From assembly GCA_023246535.1 (NCBI GenBank), contig JAHFIF010000005.1:1-20268 (forward strand): a DNA stretch of 20,268 nt, written 5' to 3'. Under the pieces are notes generated by a model. The model did not search any database. It was not told the DNA's origin and saw nothing but the letters and a program-made list of their open reading frames with translations. This document shows positions 13,008 to 19,457 of this stretch, one piece after another (the stretch's first letter is position 1; every line of letters begins with the position of its first letter). The DNA is from a bacterium. GTDB taxonomy: Bacteria > Patescibacteriota > Patescibacteriia > CAIQCM01. The position numbers and the translations under genes are program-made.

Positions 13008-13478
13008 TTAGAATTTAGCGAAATGCGCAAAGGCGCGGTTGGCTTCGGCCATGCGGTGGACGTCGGCGCGCTTTTTGACGGCCGTGCCTTCGTTGGCGGC
13101 CGCCGAAGAAATTTCTTCGGCAATTTTGATCGCCATCGGCTTTCCCTTGCGGGATTTGGCCGCTTCGATCATCCAGCGGAAAGCCAGCGAAAGACGGCGT
13201 TCGCCGCGGACCGGGATCGGAATTTGGTAGTTGGCGCCTCCGACGCGGCGGGATTTGACCTCAACGGCCGGGGAAACGTTCTTAATAGCTTCTTCAAAGG
13301 CGTCGATCGCGTTCTTGCCGGTCTTTTCGGCCACGATATCCATGGCGTCATAGACAACCTTGGTGGCCGTGTTCTTCTTGCCGCCTTCCATCATGTAATT
13401 GATGAATTTGGCCAAAGTCGTCGAAGAGAACTTCGGGTCGGCCGCGATTTCGCGCTTAGGTGCTTTCTTGTGTCGCAT
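13008..13478 (-). CDS. rpsG: 30S ribosomal protein uS7 (rpsG)
   Basis: uS7 starts assembly of the 30S head and, in E. coli, represses its own operon. At 156 residues it is of normal length. It opens MRHKKAPKREIAADPKFSS and shows LAKFINYMMEGGKKNTA, the NVSPAVEVKSRRVGGANYQI region with PVRGERR after it, and the C-terminal HRMAEANRAFAHF helix. It follows rpsL after an 8-base gap. No Shine-Dalgarno site is seen. The 3' end runs into word-like AT repeats before the inverted repeat at 12927-12991. Confidence 0.97.
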   Translation of the reverse strand: MRHKKAPKREIAADPKFSSTTLAKFINYMMEGGKKNTATKVVYDAMDIVAEKTGKNAIDAFEEAIKNVSPAVEVKSRRVGGANYQIPIPVRGERRLSLAFRWMIEAAKSRKGKPMAIKIAEEISSAAANEGTAVKKRADVHRMAEANRAFAHFAKF

Positions 13479-13486
13479 AGGTAAAG

Positions 13487-13915
13487 TTATTTCTTGGCGG
13501 CCTTAGGACGCTTGGTTCCGTAAATGGAACGGCTGCCCTTGCGGTCGGCGACGCCCTGAGTGTCGTAAATGCCGCGAACAATGTGATAGCGGACGCCAGG
13601 CAAGTCCTTAACGCGGCCGCCGCGGATCATGACGATGGAGTGCTCCTGCAAATTGTGGCCTTCGCCGGGAATATAAGCCGTAACTTCCATGCCGTTCGAA
13701 AGGCGGATACGGGCGATCTTACGCAAGGCCGAGTTCGGCTTTTTCGGGGTCATGGTCGTCACTTTGACGCAAACGCCGCGCTTGAACGAAGCGCCTTTCG
13801 GCAGCACGGTCTTGGAGCGGACCAGGGTATTGGTGACGAACTGCAAAGCAGGCGTCTTTGATTTGCGCTTGATGATGCGGCGTCCTTTGCGAACGAGTTG
13901 ATTGATGGTAGGCAT
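13487..13915 (-). CDS. rpsL: 30S ribosomal protein uS12 (rpsL) with internal insertion
   Basis: uS12 sits at the decoding centre. It carries TPKKPNSALRK (56-66) with both lysines of the streptomycin-contact region intact, and GEGHNLQEHS and GGRVKDLPGVRYHIVRG with the aspartate that is methylthiolated in E. coli. Between TPALQ (21-25) and KRGVC (45-49) it has about 13 residues more than E. coli, giving 142 residues against 124. First gene of the str operon. The promoter lies at 13957-13985 and the roughly 35-base leader has a small hairpin but no Shine-Dalgarno site. Confidence 0.97.
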   Translation of the reverse strand: MPTINQLVRKGRRIIKRKSKTPALQFVTNTLVRSKTVLPKGASFKRGVCVKVTTMTPKKPNSALRKIARIRLSNGMEVTAYIPGEGHNLQEHSIVMIRGGRVKDLPGVRYHIVRGIYDTQGVADRKGSRSIYGTKRPKAAKK

Positions 13916-13929
13916 GTGAGAATAAAAAT

Positions 13930-13947
13930 AAACGACAGTTCTCGTTT
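13930..13947 (-). promoter_or_regulatory. Small hairpin in the rpsL leader
   Basis: AAACGA and TCGTTT form a 6-bp stem around a 6-base loop, 15 bases before the rpsL start and close to the predicted transcript start. It might serve in control or mRNA stability; it is too short to be sure. Confidence 0.35.
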
Positions 13948-13956
13948 GTTAGTGAG

Positions 13957-13985
13957 AGATTACCACAGGCAGTTTTTTGCGTCAA
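13957..13985 (-). promoter_or_regulatory. Promoter of the rpsL-rpsG-fusA operon
   Basis: On the minus strand TTGACG (13980-13985), a 17-base spacer and TAATCT (13957-13962), preceded by TGG as an extended -10, predict a start near 13950. The -35 hexamer overlaps the end of the inverted-repeat element at 13981-14143, so its TTGAC comes from that element. Confidence 0.7.
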
Positions 13986-14143
13986 CCCCGCACCTTGAGG
14001 ACATCCACAACATTGCGATACAGCCGTTTTTAGCTGACTCTAAGCTTTTCTGCGGTGCTTGAGTATACGTTCCGCAACCAAGCGCATTTTTCAATAAATA
14101 AGCCTCATATCTAACCACAATGTCCGCAAGGTGCGGGGTCAAC
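13981..14143. mobile_element. Putative 163-bp element with 24-bp terminal inverted repeats (MITE-like)
   Basis: The ends 13981-14004 and 14120-14143 are inverted copies matching at 21 of 24 positions (core ACCCCGCACCTTG). At the right end a third, inverted copy of the GC core makes a perfect 8-bp hairpin with loop TCAA (14131-14150). The interior is AT-richer and has no credible gene. No target-site duplication is evident. It fills most of the gap between the rpsL promoter and the helicase gene terminator. It could be a non-autonomous transposon remnant or simply a large palindromic control region. Confidence 0.5.
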
Positions 14144-14179
14144 CCCGCACTGGGAATATCAATGATACACCATTTTAAG

Positions 14180-14219
14180 CCAAAAAGAAAAGCCGCAACC
14201 CCTGGTTTGGGATTACGGC
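14180..14219 (-). terminator. Terminator of the helicase gene
   Basis: On the minus strand an 11-bp stem (GCCGTAATCCC with GGGGTTGCGGC, two G-U pairs) with loop AAACCA is followed by TTTTCTTTTT, 8 bases after the stop at 14228. Confidence 0.85.
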
Positions 14220-14227
14220 CGGATTGT

Positions 14228-16285
14228 CTATCGCTCGCGGTAGATCTTAAGGAACTTTTTCCTCGCCGGGTGCCGCAGCTGCCTTTCGGCCTTCCTTGCG
14301 ATCTGCCAGACCCGCCCGCGGGAAACGCTGCGGCGGTAGATATTGAAACGCTCGGCAATCTCCTCCGTCGACAATTCGTCGTATCCGTTAAGACCGAACC
14401 GATATTGGATGACCAGCTTCTGGTTCCACGGCAGCTTGGCCATGGCCGCCATCACGCTGAACCTCATTTCTTTCATGTCCAGGCACTCATCCGGAGCCGG
14501 GATCGCCGCCGGACCGAAAAGCCCGCGGCTTGACGCTTGAATGTCCTCGTCTTCGCAATTGCTGCCGCGACAGATCATGGCGATGAAAAGCGCGGCGTCA
14601 TCGTAGCAGCTCACGTCATCAACGTTCCGCTGCTCCCCCACGCTCATGCCGACGATCTCGAAATACTTGTTGCGGGCGGCTTCGGCAAAGAGCCCGGCCA
14701 TGAAATTCAAGTACTTCATCTTGTCGGAAGCCACGCCGATGAAACGCAGCAGCTGCCAGCCGTGACCCTTGAACAATTCGTGGTTGAAATACAGCCAGCG
14801 AAAAGCGTTGTAGCCGCAGATCCGGCCCGGCCCGATGGCCGGATTAGACAGACAGACCGCCCGAAGCTGTTCGCGATCTTTGGGATCGAGCTTGGGACGC
14901 TCGAACTTTTGCGAGAGCACGATCCGGCTTTTGAGCGAAACGCCGGCGACCGGGGTCAGGCGATGTTTCACTTCGTTCTCCCCGTCCTCGCGCTTTTTGC
15001 GCGCGCCGGGCGCGATCAGCTCGCCGCATTCGTATTCGCCGCTGCCGTACAAAAAGAAATCGGTCGGCAGGAGCGGGATCTTGGGCAGACTCGACGGCAT
15101 GATGATGTAGATGCGCGCTTCTTCGTCGCCCCACTTGGTCATCGGCCGGAAATACTTCTGCATCGCCAGCACGTGCGAGGTCGACGGCGCCAGGTCGATC
15201 AGGACCTTGCAGCGCGGCGAATTCCAGCCCATAAGCATGGCGCGCACGTTGATGATTGTGTCGATCGCGCCGCGCTCGTAAGCCTCGATGATCCGGCGAC
15301 GGTCGTCTTTCGGCGTGTCTTTGTCGATCAGCGCCGGGAGCGGGCGTCCCTTGGGACGAAACTTGATGAGGTACGCGAGCAAGTCGCTCGCCTGCTGGCG
15401 CGAAGCGCAGCAGATCAAGGTCGAACGATTGATGTTCTCCTCGCTGTATCTGATGAGCTGCGCCATTTTGAAGAACGGCGCCGCCGACATGATGCTGCCG
15501 ATATCGCCGCCGTCGTAACTGCCGGCGATCATGCGAACTTGGGAAGCGTCGACATCGACCTCATACACCCACGTCCGCTCCGGCGCCAGCAGATCGAGCT
15601 CCATGGCTTCGGCCAAGGAGAGCTCGTGGATGAGCGCCGGAAAATACTTTTCCAACATGCGGTCGAAGTTATAGTCGGGGGTCGCGGTCATGGCCAGGCG
15701 CGGCGCGTCGGCGTCAAAGCCGCGCGTCAGCGCTTCCATTCTCTTCGCCGTCATTGAGGTATGCCCTTCGTCGGCGAACACCACGGCCGAGGTTGCCAAT
15801 TCTTCCGGCAGCTGGCCGTCCGCCTCCCAAAAACCGATCAGGCTCTGGTAGGTGATGACGTTGACCCCGTGCGCGACAATGTTTTTCCCGTCGGCATAAT
15901 AATAGCCGACCGGCACGTTCGGCAGCAGAACCGTCAGATCGATGACCGCCTGCTCCAGGAGCGTTTTCGTCGGCACAATGAAGGTGGCGGTCAACCCGCA
16001 AGCCGCCAGGCACTTGCCGGCGACCACGGTTTTCCCGGTGCGCGACGGCAGGATGATCCGGCCCATCGCCAGCTCGTCCGACGCTTGCCGTTCGGCCGCG
16101 TCGGCGAGGAATTCGATCATGTCCTGAAAGACGCTGATCTGGTCGGGACGCAGCGCGTAGGCGTCGTCATTGCCCGCGCCCCGCGCCATCGCAGCCCGCG
16201 CCCGTTCGATCCCGCTTTTCAGGCGGTCTTTGACCGGACGCGAAACATCGTCGCCTTGAAAGGCAATGCTTGCTGTTTGATCCAT
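14228..16285 (-). CDS. SF2 helicase-like protein with C-terminal sigma-70 region-4-like domain (685 aa)
   Basis: The N-terminal half is a superfamily 2 ATPase: Walker A PSRTGKT (80-86), motif Ia PTKTLLEQA (105-113), TYQSL (145-149), Walker B ADEGH (171-175) and motif III TATP (200-203); the second RecA-like lobe spans about 280-400. Motif VI reads QKYFRPMTK (376-384): one arginine is present, but the usual second one is not. Residues 600-685 resemble sigma region 4: AKLPWNQKLVIQYRFGLNG, STEEIAERF, then a basic recognition-type helix. The ATG at 16285 is supported by GAGGG 6 bases upstream, against a leader-embedded start at 16342. Own promoter and terminator. Probably a DNA-acting translocase; its target is unknown. 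Confidence 0.85.
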   Translation of the reverse strand: MDQTASIAFQGDDVSRPVKDRLKSGIERARAAMARGAGNDDAYALRPDQISVFQDMIEFLADAAERQASDELAMGRIILPSRTGKTVVAGKCLAACGLTATFIVPTKTLLEQAVIDLTVLLPNVPVGYYYADGKNIVAHGVNVITYQSLIGFWEADGQLPEELATSAVVFADEGHTSMTAKRMEALTRGFDADAPRLAMTATPDYNFDRMLEKYFPALIHELSLAEAMELDLLAPERTWVYEVDVDASQVRMIAGSYDGGDIGSIMSAAPFFKMAQLIRYSEENINRSTLICCASRQQASDLLAYLIKFRPKGRPLPALIDKDTPKDDRRRIIEAYERGAIDTIINVRAMLMGWNSPRCKVLIDLAPSTSHVLAMQKYFRPMTKWGDEEARIYIIMPSSLPKIPLLPTDFFLYGSGEYECGELIAPGARKKREDGENEVKHRLTPVAGVSLKSRIVLSQKFERPKLDPKDREQLRAVCLSNPAIGPGRICGYNAFRWLYFNHELFKGHGWQLLRFIGVASDKMKYLNFMAGLFAEAARNKYFEIVGMSVGEQRNVDDVSCYDDAALFIAMICRGSNCEDEDIQASSRGLFGPAAIPAPDECLDMKEMRFSVMAAMAKLPWNQKLVIQYRFGLNGYDELSTEEIAERFNIYRRSVSRGRVWQIARKAERQLRHPARKKFLKIYRER

Positions 16286-16332
16286 TTTTTCCCTCGCATT
16301 TTGAAGAACTTTCGAAATTTCAATAACGCGTA

Positions 16333-16361
16333 AAGTTAACAAAATTTTTTGCGGATGTCAA
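16333..16361 (-). promoter_or_regulatory. Promoter of the helicase gene
   Basis: On the minus strand a perfect TTGACA (16356-16361), a 17-base spacer and TAACTT (16333-16338) with a preceding TGT (extended -10) predict a start near 16326 and a leader of about 40 bases. The leader contains an ATTTCGAAA-type palindrome. Confidence 0.75.
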
Positions 16362-16376
16362 CCCGCCATCGTCGCG

Positions 16377-16418
16377 AAAAAGAAAAACCGGGGAACCGCT
16401 TAAAGCGATTTCCCCGGT
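16377..16418 (-). terminator. Terminator after the parB-like gene
   Basis: On the minus strand an 8-9-bp stem (CCGGGGAA with TTCCCCGG) encloses a second small stem (CGCT/AGCG) and is followed by TTTTTCTTTTT. It lies 17 bases after the parB-like stop and separates that operon from the helicase promoter. Confidence 0.88.
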
Positions 16419-16435
16419 CGATTGCGTTCCGCTAA

Positions 16436-17239
16436 CTACGCGGCTTCGGACTTTTCGCCGTCGAGCGCCAGGAAGCGAGCCTTCCAGTCGGCGATACTGC
16501 GATTCCCCTTCTTCTGGAGATTCTCGATATGCTCGATGATCGCGAGCACCTGCTTCCTGGACATGTCGCCGTCCTGGTACTTGGCCATAACGCTGCGCAT
16601 GAGGGCGGCGTTCTTTGACGACAGCGAGCGATGGGTCGTGGTTACCTGTACCTGCAGCTCCTGAACACCCTTCTTCGACCGCGGCCCCTTCACGCCCTTG
16701 ATGTGGTCCTTGAGCGTGTCGATCTCGACGCCGAAGTGCTCGGCGGCGGCGGGAACCGACATTTTCCCTTCGGCCACGGCTTCGGCGGCGTTGCGAACGG
16801 CGAGACGGTTCAGCTTCGACTGAACGCTGTTCACGTAGGTTCGCGCGATCGCCGGCGGCAAGCCCAGCATTTCGCCGATGCGCTTCTTGGTAATATTGTT
16901 CTTGAGCAGAAGCATGATCGTATGCTCGGTGTCGGCGGAAGACGGCGGCAACGATCCGCCGTCATTGGCCTTATAGGCGGCGGCAATCAGTTCCGCTTGC
17001 TCGGTGATGTCGTACACCTCGACCTTCACGTCCTGGATGCCGCAGATTTCGTAAGCCTCCTTGCGGTGGCGCCCGTCGATGATCTCACCCTCGGTATTGA
17101 CCGCGAGTGGCGGCAGTTCAACGCCGGCCTGGATGAGACCGACGAACATCTCGACGCGGTCGTGATTCAGGGTTTGCCGGACGTACAGGTTGGTCTTGAG
17201 TTCGGCCAACTTCAGGGTCATTGCGACTGGCTTCTTCAT
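16436..17239 (-). CDS. ParB/Spo0J-like protein (267 aa)
   Basis: ParB-fold proteins bind CTP or act as nucleases, and often clamp or segregate DNA. The N-terminal part has LPPLAVNTEGEIIDGRHRKEA, with GRHR at 56-59 in the place of the ParB GEHR/GERR motif. A helix-turn-helix follows at about 117-140 (KKRIGEMLGLPPAIARTYV) and a second HTH-like segment near 158-182. The C-terminal 60 residues are helical and charged. It is shorter than many chromosomal ParB proteins and no parA is in view. ATG at 17239 overlaps the previous stop (ATGA), with AAGGAG 9 bases upstream. parS sites were not recognised. Segregation, gene regulation or a defence role are all possible. Confidence 0.85.
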   Translation of the reverse strand: MKKPVAMTLKLAELKTNLYVRQTLNHDRVEMFVGLIQAGVELPPLAVNTEGEIIDGRHRKEAYEICGIQDVKVEVYDITEQAELIAAAYKANDGGSLPPSSADTEHTIMLLLKNNITKKRIGEMLGLPPAIARTYVNSVQSKLNRLAVRNAAEAVAEGKMSVPAAAEHFGVEIDTLKDHIKGVKGPRSKKGVQELQVQVTTTHRSLSSKNAALMRSVMAKYQDGDMSRKQVLAIIEHIENLQKKGNRSIADWKARFLALDGEKSEAA

Positions 17240-17532
17240 TGCTCGGTGCTCCTTTTTGCTACTGTTGCTTTGCTGCTGTTGCTTGTTTCTCGCTCATCGT
17301 CCGGTTTGACGAACCGGCCGTACAAAGCGCGCCACCCGGCACGCTTCTTTCTGATCAAAGAGAGGATGACGAACATCCCCGATTCGGGCCGGTCATCTTC
17401 TTGCCAAACCTTGCGGTCCAGCGAAAAGGTAACCGAGCCAAGCTCGTCGGAACGAGCCACGGCATAATCGCCGTGCGGACCGTCGCGGATCACCTTTTGG
17501 ACGACCGCGCGATATTGTTTCTCGATAGCCAA
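17236..17532 (-). CDS. Small protein of unknown function (98 aa)
   Basis: No family recognised. It is beta-rich in the middle (YRAVVQKVIRDGPHGDYAVA, then GSVTFSLDRKVW and GMFVILSLIRKKRAGWRA) and basic with a polar Ser/Lys tail. That strand pattern could be an OB-like or SH3-like nucleic acid-binding barrel, but this is a guess from the pattern alone. The start is read as TTG at 17532 because GGAG lies 6 bases before it; a TTG at 17538 abuts the same site. It overlaps the parB-like gene by 4 bases and starts 14 bases after the preceding stop, so translation is probably coupled across the three genes. Confidence 0.7.
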   Translation of the reverse strand: MAIEKQYRAVVQKVIRDGPHGDYAVARSDELGSVTFSLDRKVWQEDDRPESGMFVILSLIRKKRAGWRALYGRFVKPDDERETSNSSKATVAKRSTEQ

Positions 17533-17546
17533 GGACAACTCCTTTC

Positions 17547-18296
17547 TTAGCCATTACCGGGAACGATCAGCTTTGAACTGATCGCGCTGAGGCGCGCCGA
17601 GAAATGCAGGATTGCTTTCTTGGTCGCCGGATTCAGACCGATCAGAACGCGGGGGTCGGCTTGGTCGCCGACTGCTTCATCAAGAAGGGATGTAATGCCT
17701 TCCATGATACTCACGAGCGCCTGTTCGCGACTCGGCATAGCGCGCGCGAGAACCAACGGCGCGCTTGATGCAATGGGAACAACAGCCGGACGGATCGTGT
17801 GTTTGCGATACCGCTCCTGCATCTTGGCCTTAACGACATCAAGTTCGGCATGCCGCGCCTTCCAAATGTCGTACATTTTCTGCGACCGGCCGTCGGAGAT
17901 GCCGATCTCGCCGGTCAGGATCATTTTGAGCCTTGAGCTTTGGCTGTAGTCGAGTTCAACCAGGACCTGTTCGCCGGTCATGAGGCCGTAGCCGACGATC
18001 TCGGCGATATGCCGGAACGTCTTGCCCATGTTTTCCAGCTCGATCACCTTATAACCGATCAGGTCCAAGTAGCAGATCATTTTGATCCACGTATCGCCGA
18101 TCGGATTGGAATCGCCTTCGCGAAACCAACGGCTGACCGTGACGGCGGTGACCTTGCAAAAATCGGCGATCGGCCGATACTGGTCGAACACCCCTTTTGT
18201 CCCGCGCGGAACCACCGAATCGAATTCCGCTTTCAGGTGCCGCATGCATTCGGGAAAATGCGCCCTGAGTATTTCTTGATTTTCAGCGACTTCCAA
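17547..18296 (-). CDS. Possible DNA-binding protein, first gene of the parB-like operon (249 aa)
   Basis: No family recognised with confidence. Residues about 40-65 (IADFCKVTAVTVSRWFREG) have the shape of a helix-turn-helix with TVSRWFREG as recognition helix, as in Cro/XRE-type proteins. A second region contains a conserved-looking KMILTGEIGISDGRSQKMYD, and the C-terminal 70 residues are helical. The start is taken as TTG at 18296 because AGAGGTG precedes it by 7 bases; the frame is open up to a GTG at 18368, which lies at the -10 box and so is unlikely. A palindrome at 18331-18351 in its leader is a candidate operator for self-control. Confidence 0.7.
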   Translation of the reverse strand: MEVAENQEILRAHFPECMRHLKAEFDSVVPRGTKGVFDQYRPIADFCKVTAVTVSRWFREGDSNPIGDTWIKMICYLDLIGYKVIELENMGKTFRHIAEIVGYGLMTGEQVLVELDYSQSSRLKMILTGEIGISDGRSQKMYDIWKARHAELDVVKAKMQERYRKHTIRPAVVPIASSAPLVLARAMPSREQALVSIMEGITSLLDEAVGDQADPRVLIGLNPATKKAILHFSARLSAISSKLIVPGNG

Positions 18297-18330
18297 ATTC
18301 GCACCTCTTTCTTTTTTAAAGTGCCGAACA

Positions 18331-18351
18331 TCCAAAACACCGCGTTTTGGA
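18331..18351. promoter_or_regulatory. Palindromic operator candidate in the parB-like operon leader
   Basis: Perfect 8-bp arms TCCAAAAC and GTTTTGGA flank 5 bases. It lies just downstream of the predicted transcript start, where a bound dimer would block transcription. The HTH protein at 17547-18296 or the ParB-like protein could be the binder. The same palindrome was not seen elsewhere in the window. Confidence 0.5.
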
Positions 18352-18358
18352 ATTCGCC

Positions 18359-18387
18359 ATGTCACCACAATCGCAAAAGACTGTCAA
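18359..18387 (-). promoter_or_regulatory. Promoter of the parB-like operon
   Basis: On the minus strand a perfect TTGACA (18382-18387), a 17-base spacer and a weak TGACAT (18359-18364) preceded by TGG. The spacer ends in the same TGTGG as the rpsL promoter. The -10 is weak, which would fit a regulated promoter. Confidence 0.5.
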
Positions 18388-18404
18388 GACAGCGCAAAAA
18401 ACGT

Positions 18405-19040
18405 TTAAGCAAAAAACTTCAGCGTAAAATTAATGGCCAGCGAAAAAATTCCCGAGAGAAGATTCAGGCCGGAAAGGCTGTCGAGGAGGATGAGGCCGAG
18501 GAGGATCATCGGGCCGCGGGTTTCCAGAAGAAAGCGCGCCTTATAATGTTTGGGGGCGGACAGGGCCGAAAGCAGGAACTTCGAGCCGTCGAGCGGCGGA
18601 ACGGGAATGAGATTGAAAAGACAGAGGATCAAATTGAGTTCGATCAGCAGGACGAGAAATTCAATGAGCAAATTGCCGTTTGGCAGGAACGGGCCGACGT
18701 ATTTAAGGATCAAGCCGAAAATAACGACCATGATGATGTTCGAGATCGGGCCGGCGGCGGCGACCATCGTGCTCCCCCACTTGGGATAACGCAGATTGTA
18801 CGGATTGTACGGCACCGGTTTGCCCCAGCCGAAACCGATCAGCACCAGCGCCAAAAAACCGATCGGATCCAAGTGCACCAGCGGGTTCAACGAAAGCCGC
18901 CCCATGCGCTTGGCGGTCTGATCGCCCAACAAATGCGCGGCCAAGGCGTGAGAAAACTCATGAAAAGTGAGCGCGACCAGGATGGCCGCGACCCAAACGA
19001 CGAAATAGAGCGGATTTTGCGCGAGCAGCTGGATGGGCAT
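18405..19040 (-). CDS. Site-2 protease-like membrane metalloprotease (M50 family)
   Basis: M50 enzymes cut substrates within the membrane and often release regulators. The 211-residue protein has HEFSH at 27-31 with two zinc-binding histidines and the catalytic glutamate, AGPISN at 96-101, and the third-ligand motif NLIPVPPLDG at 143-152 with Asp151. Roughly five hydrophobic helices cover about 10-35, 58-75, 90-115, 123-150 and 178-205. It lacks PDZ and CBS domains, so it is the compact type. The start is ATG at 19040; an upstream in-frame GTG-type frame would add 11 residues encoded partly by the C9 run. No terminator was seen after it. Substrate unknown. Confidence 0.92.
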   Translation of the reverse strand: MPIQLLAQNPLYFVVWVAAILVALTFHEFSHALAAHLLGDQTAKRMGRLSLNPLVHLDPIGFLALVLIGFGWGKPVPYNPYNLRYPKWGSTMVAAAGPISNIIMVVIFGLILKYVGPFLPNGNLLIEFLVLLIELNLILCLFNLIPVPPLDGSKFLLSALSAPKHYKARFLLETRGPMILLGLILLDSLSGLNLLSGIFSLAINFTLKFFA

Positions 19041-19102
19041 GGGGGGGGGAAATGGCGAATATCTAATAACCAATGTCTAAATACACTAGCATGAATCAAC
19101 CC

Positions 19103-19131
19103 TTGCATAAAGTTCGGGATCATGATATATT
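19103..19131 (+). promoter_or_regulatory. Promoter of rpmB
   Basis: TTGCAT (19103-19108), a 17-base spacer and TATATT (19126-19131) with TGA before it (extended -10). The predicted start is near 19138, giving a leader of about 56 bases that holds the shared repeat at 19152-19180. Confidence 0.75.
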
Positions 19132-19151
19132 CGGCTCTACTTGAGATAGCA

Positions 19152-19180
19152 CTAATCTCTAACCCCTAATCCCTAAACTC
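19152..19180. repeat. Word-like repeat in the rpmB leader, second copy of the 12962 repeat
   Basis: 29 bases matching 24 of 29 positions of 12962-12990. The words are CTAATCTCTAACCCC and CTAATCCCTAAACTC. It is enclosed by a short TTGAG/CTCAA pair (19141-19145 and 19177-19181), so a hairpin is possible in the leader. Confidence 0.65.
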
Positions 19181-19193
19181 AAATACTACCCAT

Positions 19194-19400
19194 ATGGCTC
19201 GACAATGCTCCAACTGCAAGCGCGGTTTCATGACCAGCGTCTCCCGCAGCCACTCGCACATCGCCACCAAGCGCCGCCAGAACGTGAACCTGCAAATGCG
19301 CCGCGTGGACGGTGAAAAGGTCTTGGTCTGCGCCGCCTGCATCAAGGCGACCAAGAAGGTCAAAAAGACCAAGCCGGCCGCCGTTAAAGCCGCCAAGTAA
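19194..19400 (+). CDS. rpmB: 50S ribosomal protein bL28 (rpmB), zinc-binding form
   Basis: bL28 is a small 50S protein near the E site. The 68-residue product carries the four cysteines of the zinc-binding form (Cys5, Cys8, Cys46, Cys49: CSNC and CAAC) and the SHSHIATKRRQNVNLQ region. The C-terminus is a Lys/Ala-rich tail. It stands alone, without rpmG, between the M50 protease and the DUF7282-like gene. It has its own promoter (19103-19131) and a strong terminator (19410-19439). No Shine-Dalgarno site precedes ATG. Confidence 0.95.
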   Translation: MARQCSNCKRGFMTSVSRSHSHIATKRRQNVNLQMRRVDGEKVLVCAACIKATKKVKKTKPAAVKAAK

Positions 19401-19409
19401 CTGAACCTG

Positions 19410-19439
19410 AAAACACCCCCGCCACAACGGGGGTGTTTT
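19410..19439 (+). terminator. Terminator of rpmB
   Basis: A perfect 12-bp stem (AAAACACCCCCG with its complement) around the loop CCACAA, with the T-run forming part of the stem, 9 bases after the rpmB stop. Confidence 0.88.
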
Positions 19440-19443
19440 GGTA

Positions 19444-19449
19444 TATAAT
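19444..19449 (+). promoter_or_regulatory. -10 box of the DUF7282-like gene, leaderless type
   Basis: A perfect TATAAT ends 8 bases before the ATG at 19458, right after the rpmB terminator. No clear -35. The spacing suggests a leaderless message. Confidence 0.45.
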
Positions 19450-19457
19450 GAAAGACT

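Noticed and set aside
13960..14358. 132-codon minus-strand frame through the inverted-repeat element
   Set aside because: It begins inside the helicase gene, runs through its terminator and the element and overlaps the rpsL promoter; no ribosome-binding site.
14537..15757. 406-codon open frame on the plus strand
   Set aside because: It lies antisense within the helicase gene, whose motifs are intact; no start signals and a composition typical of a shadow frame.
18317..18361. 14-codon frame starting at an ATG in the parB-like operon leader (contains CFGC)
   Set aside because: No ribosome-binding site; it overlaps the -10 box and the palindrome, so it cannot be separated from chance.
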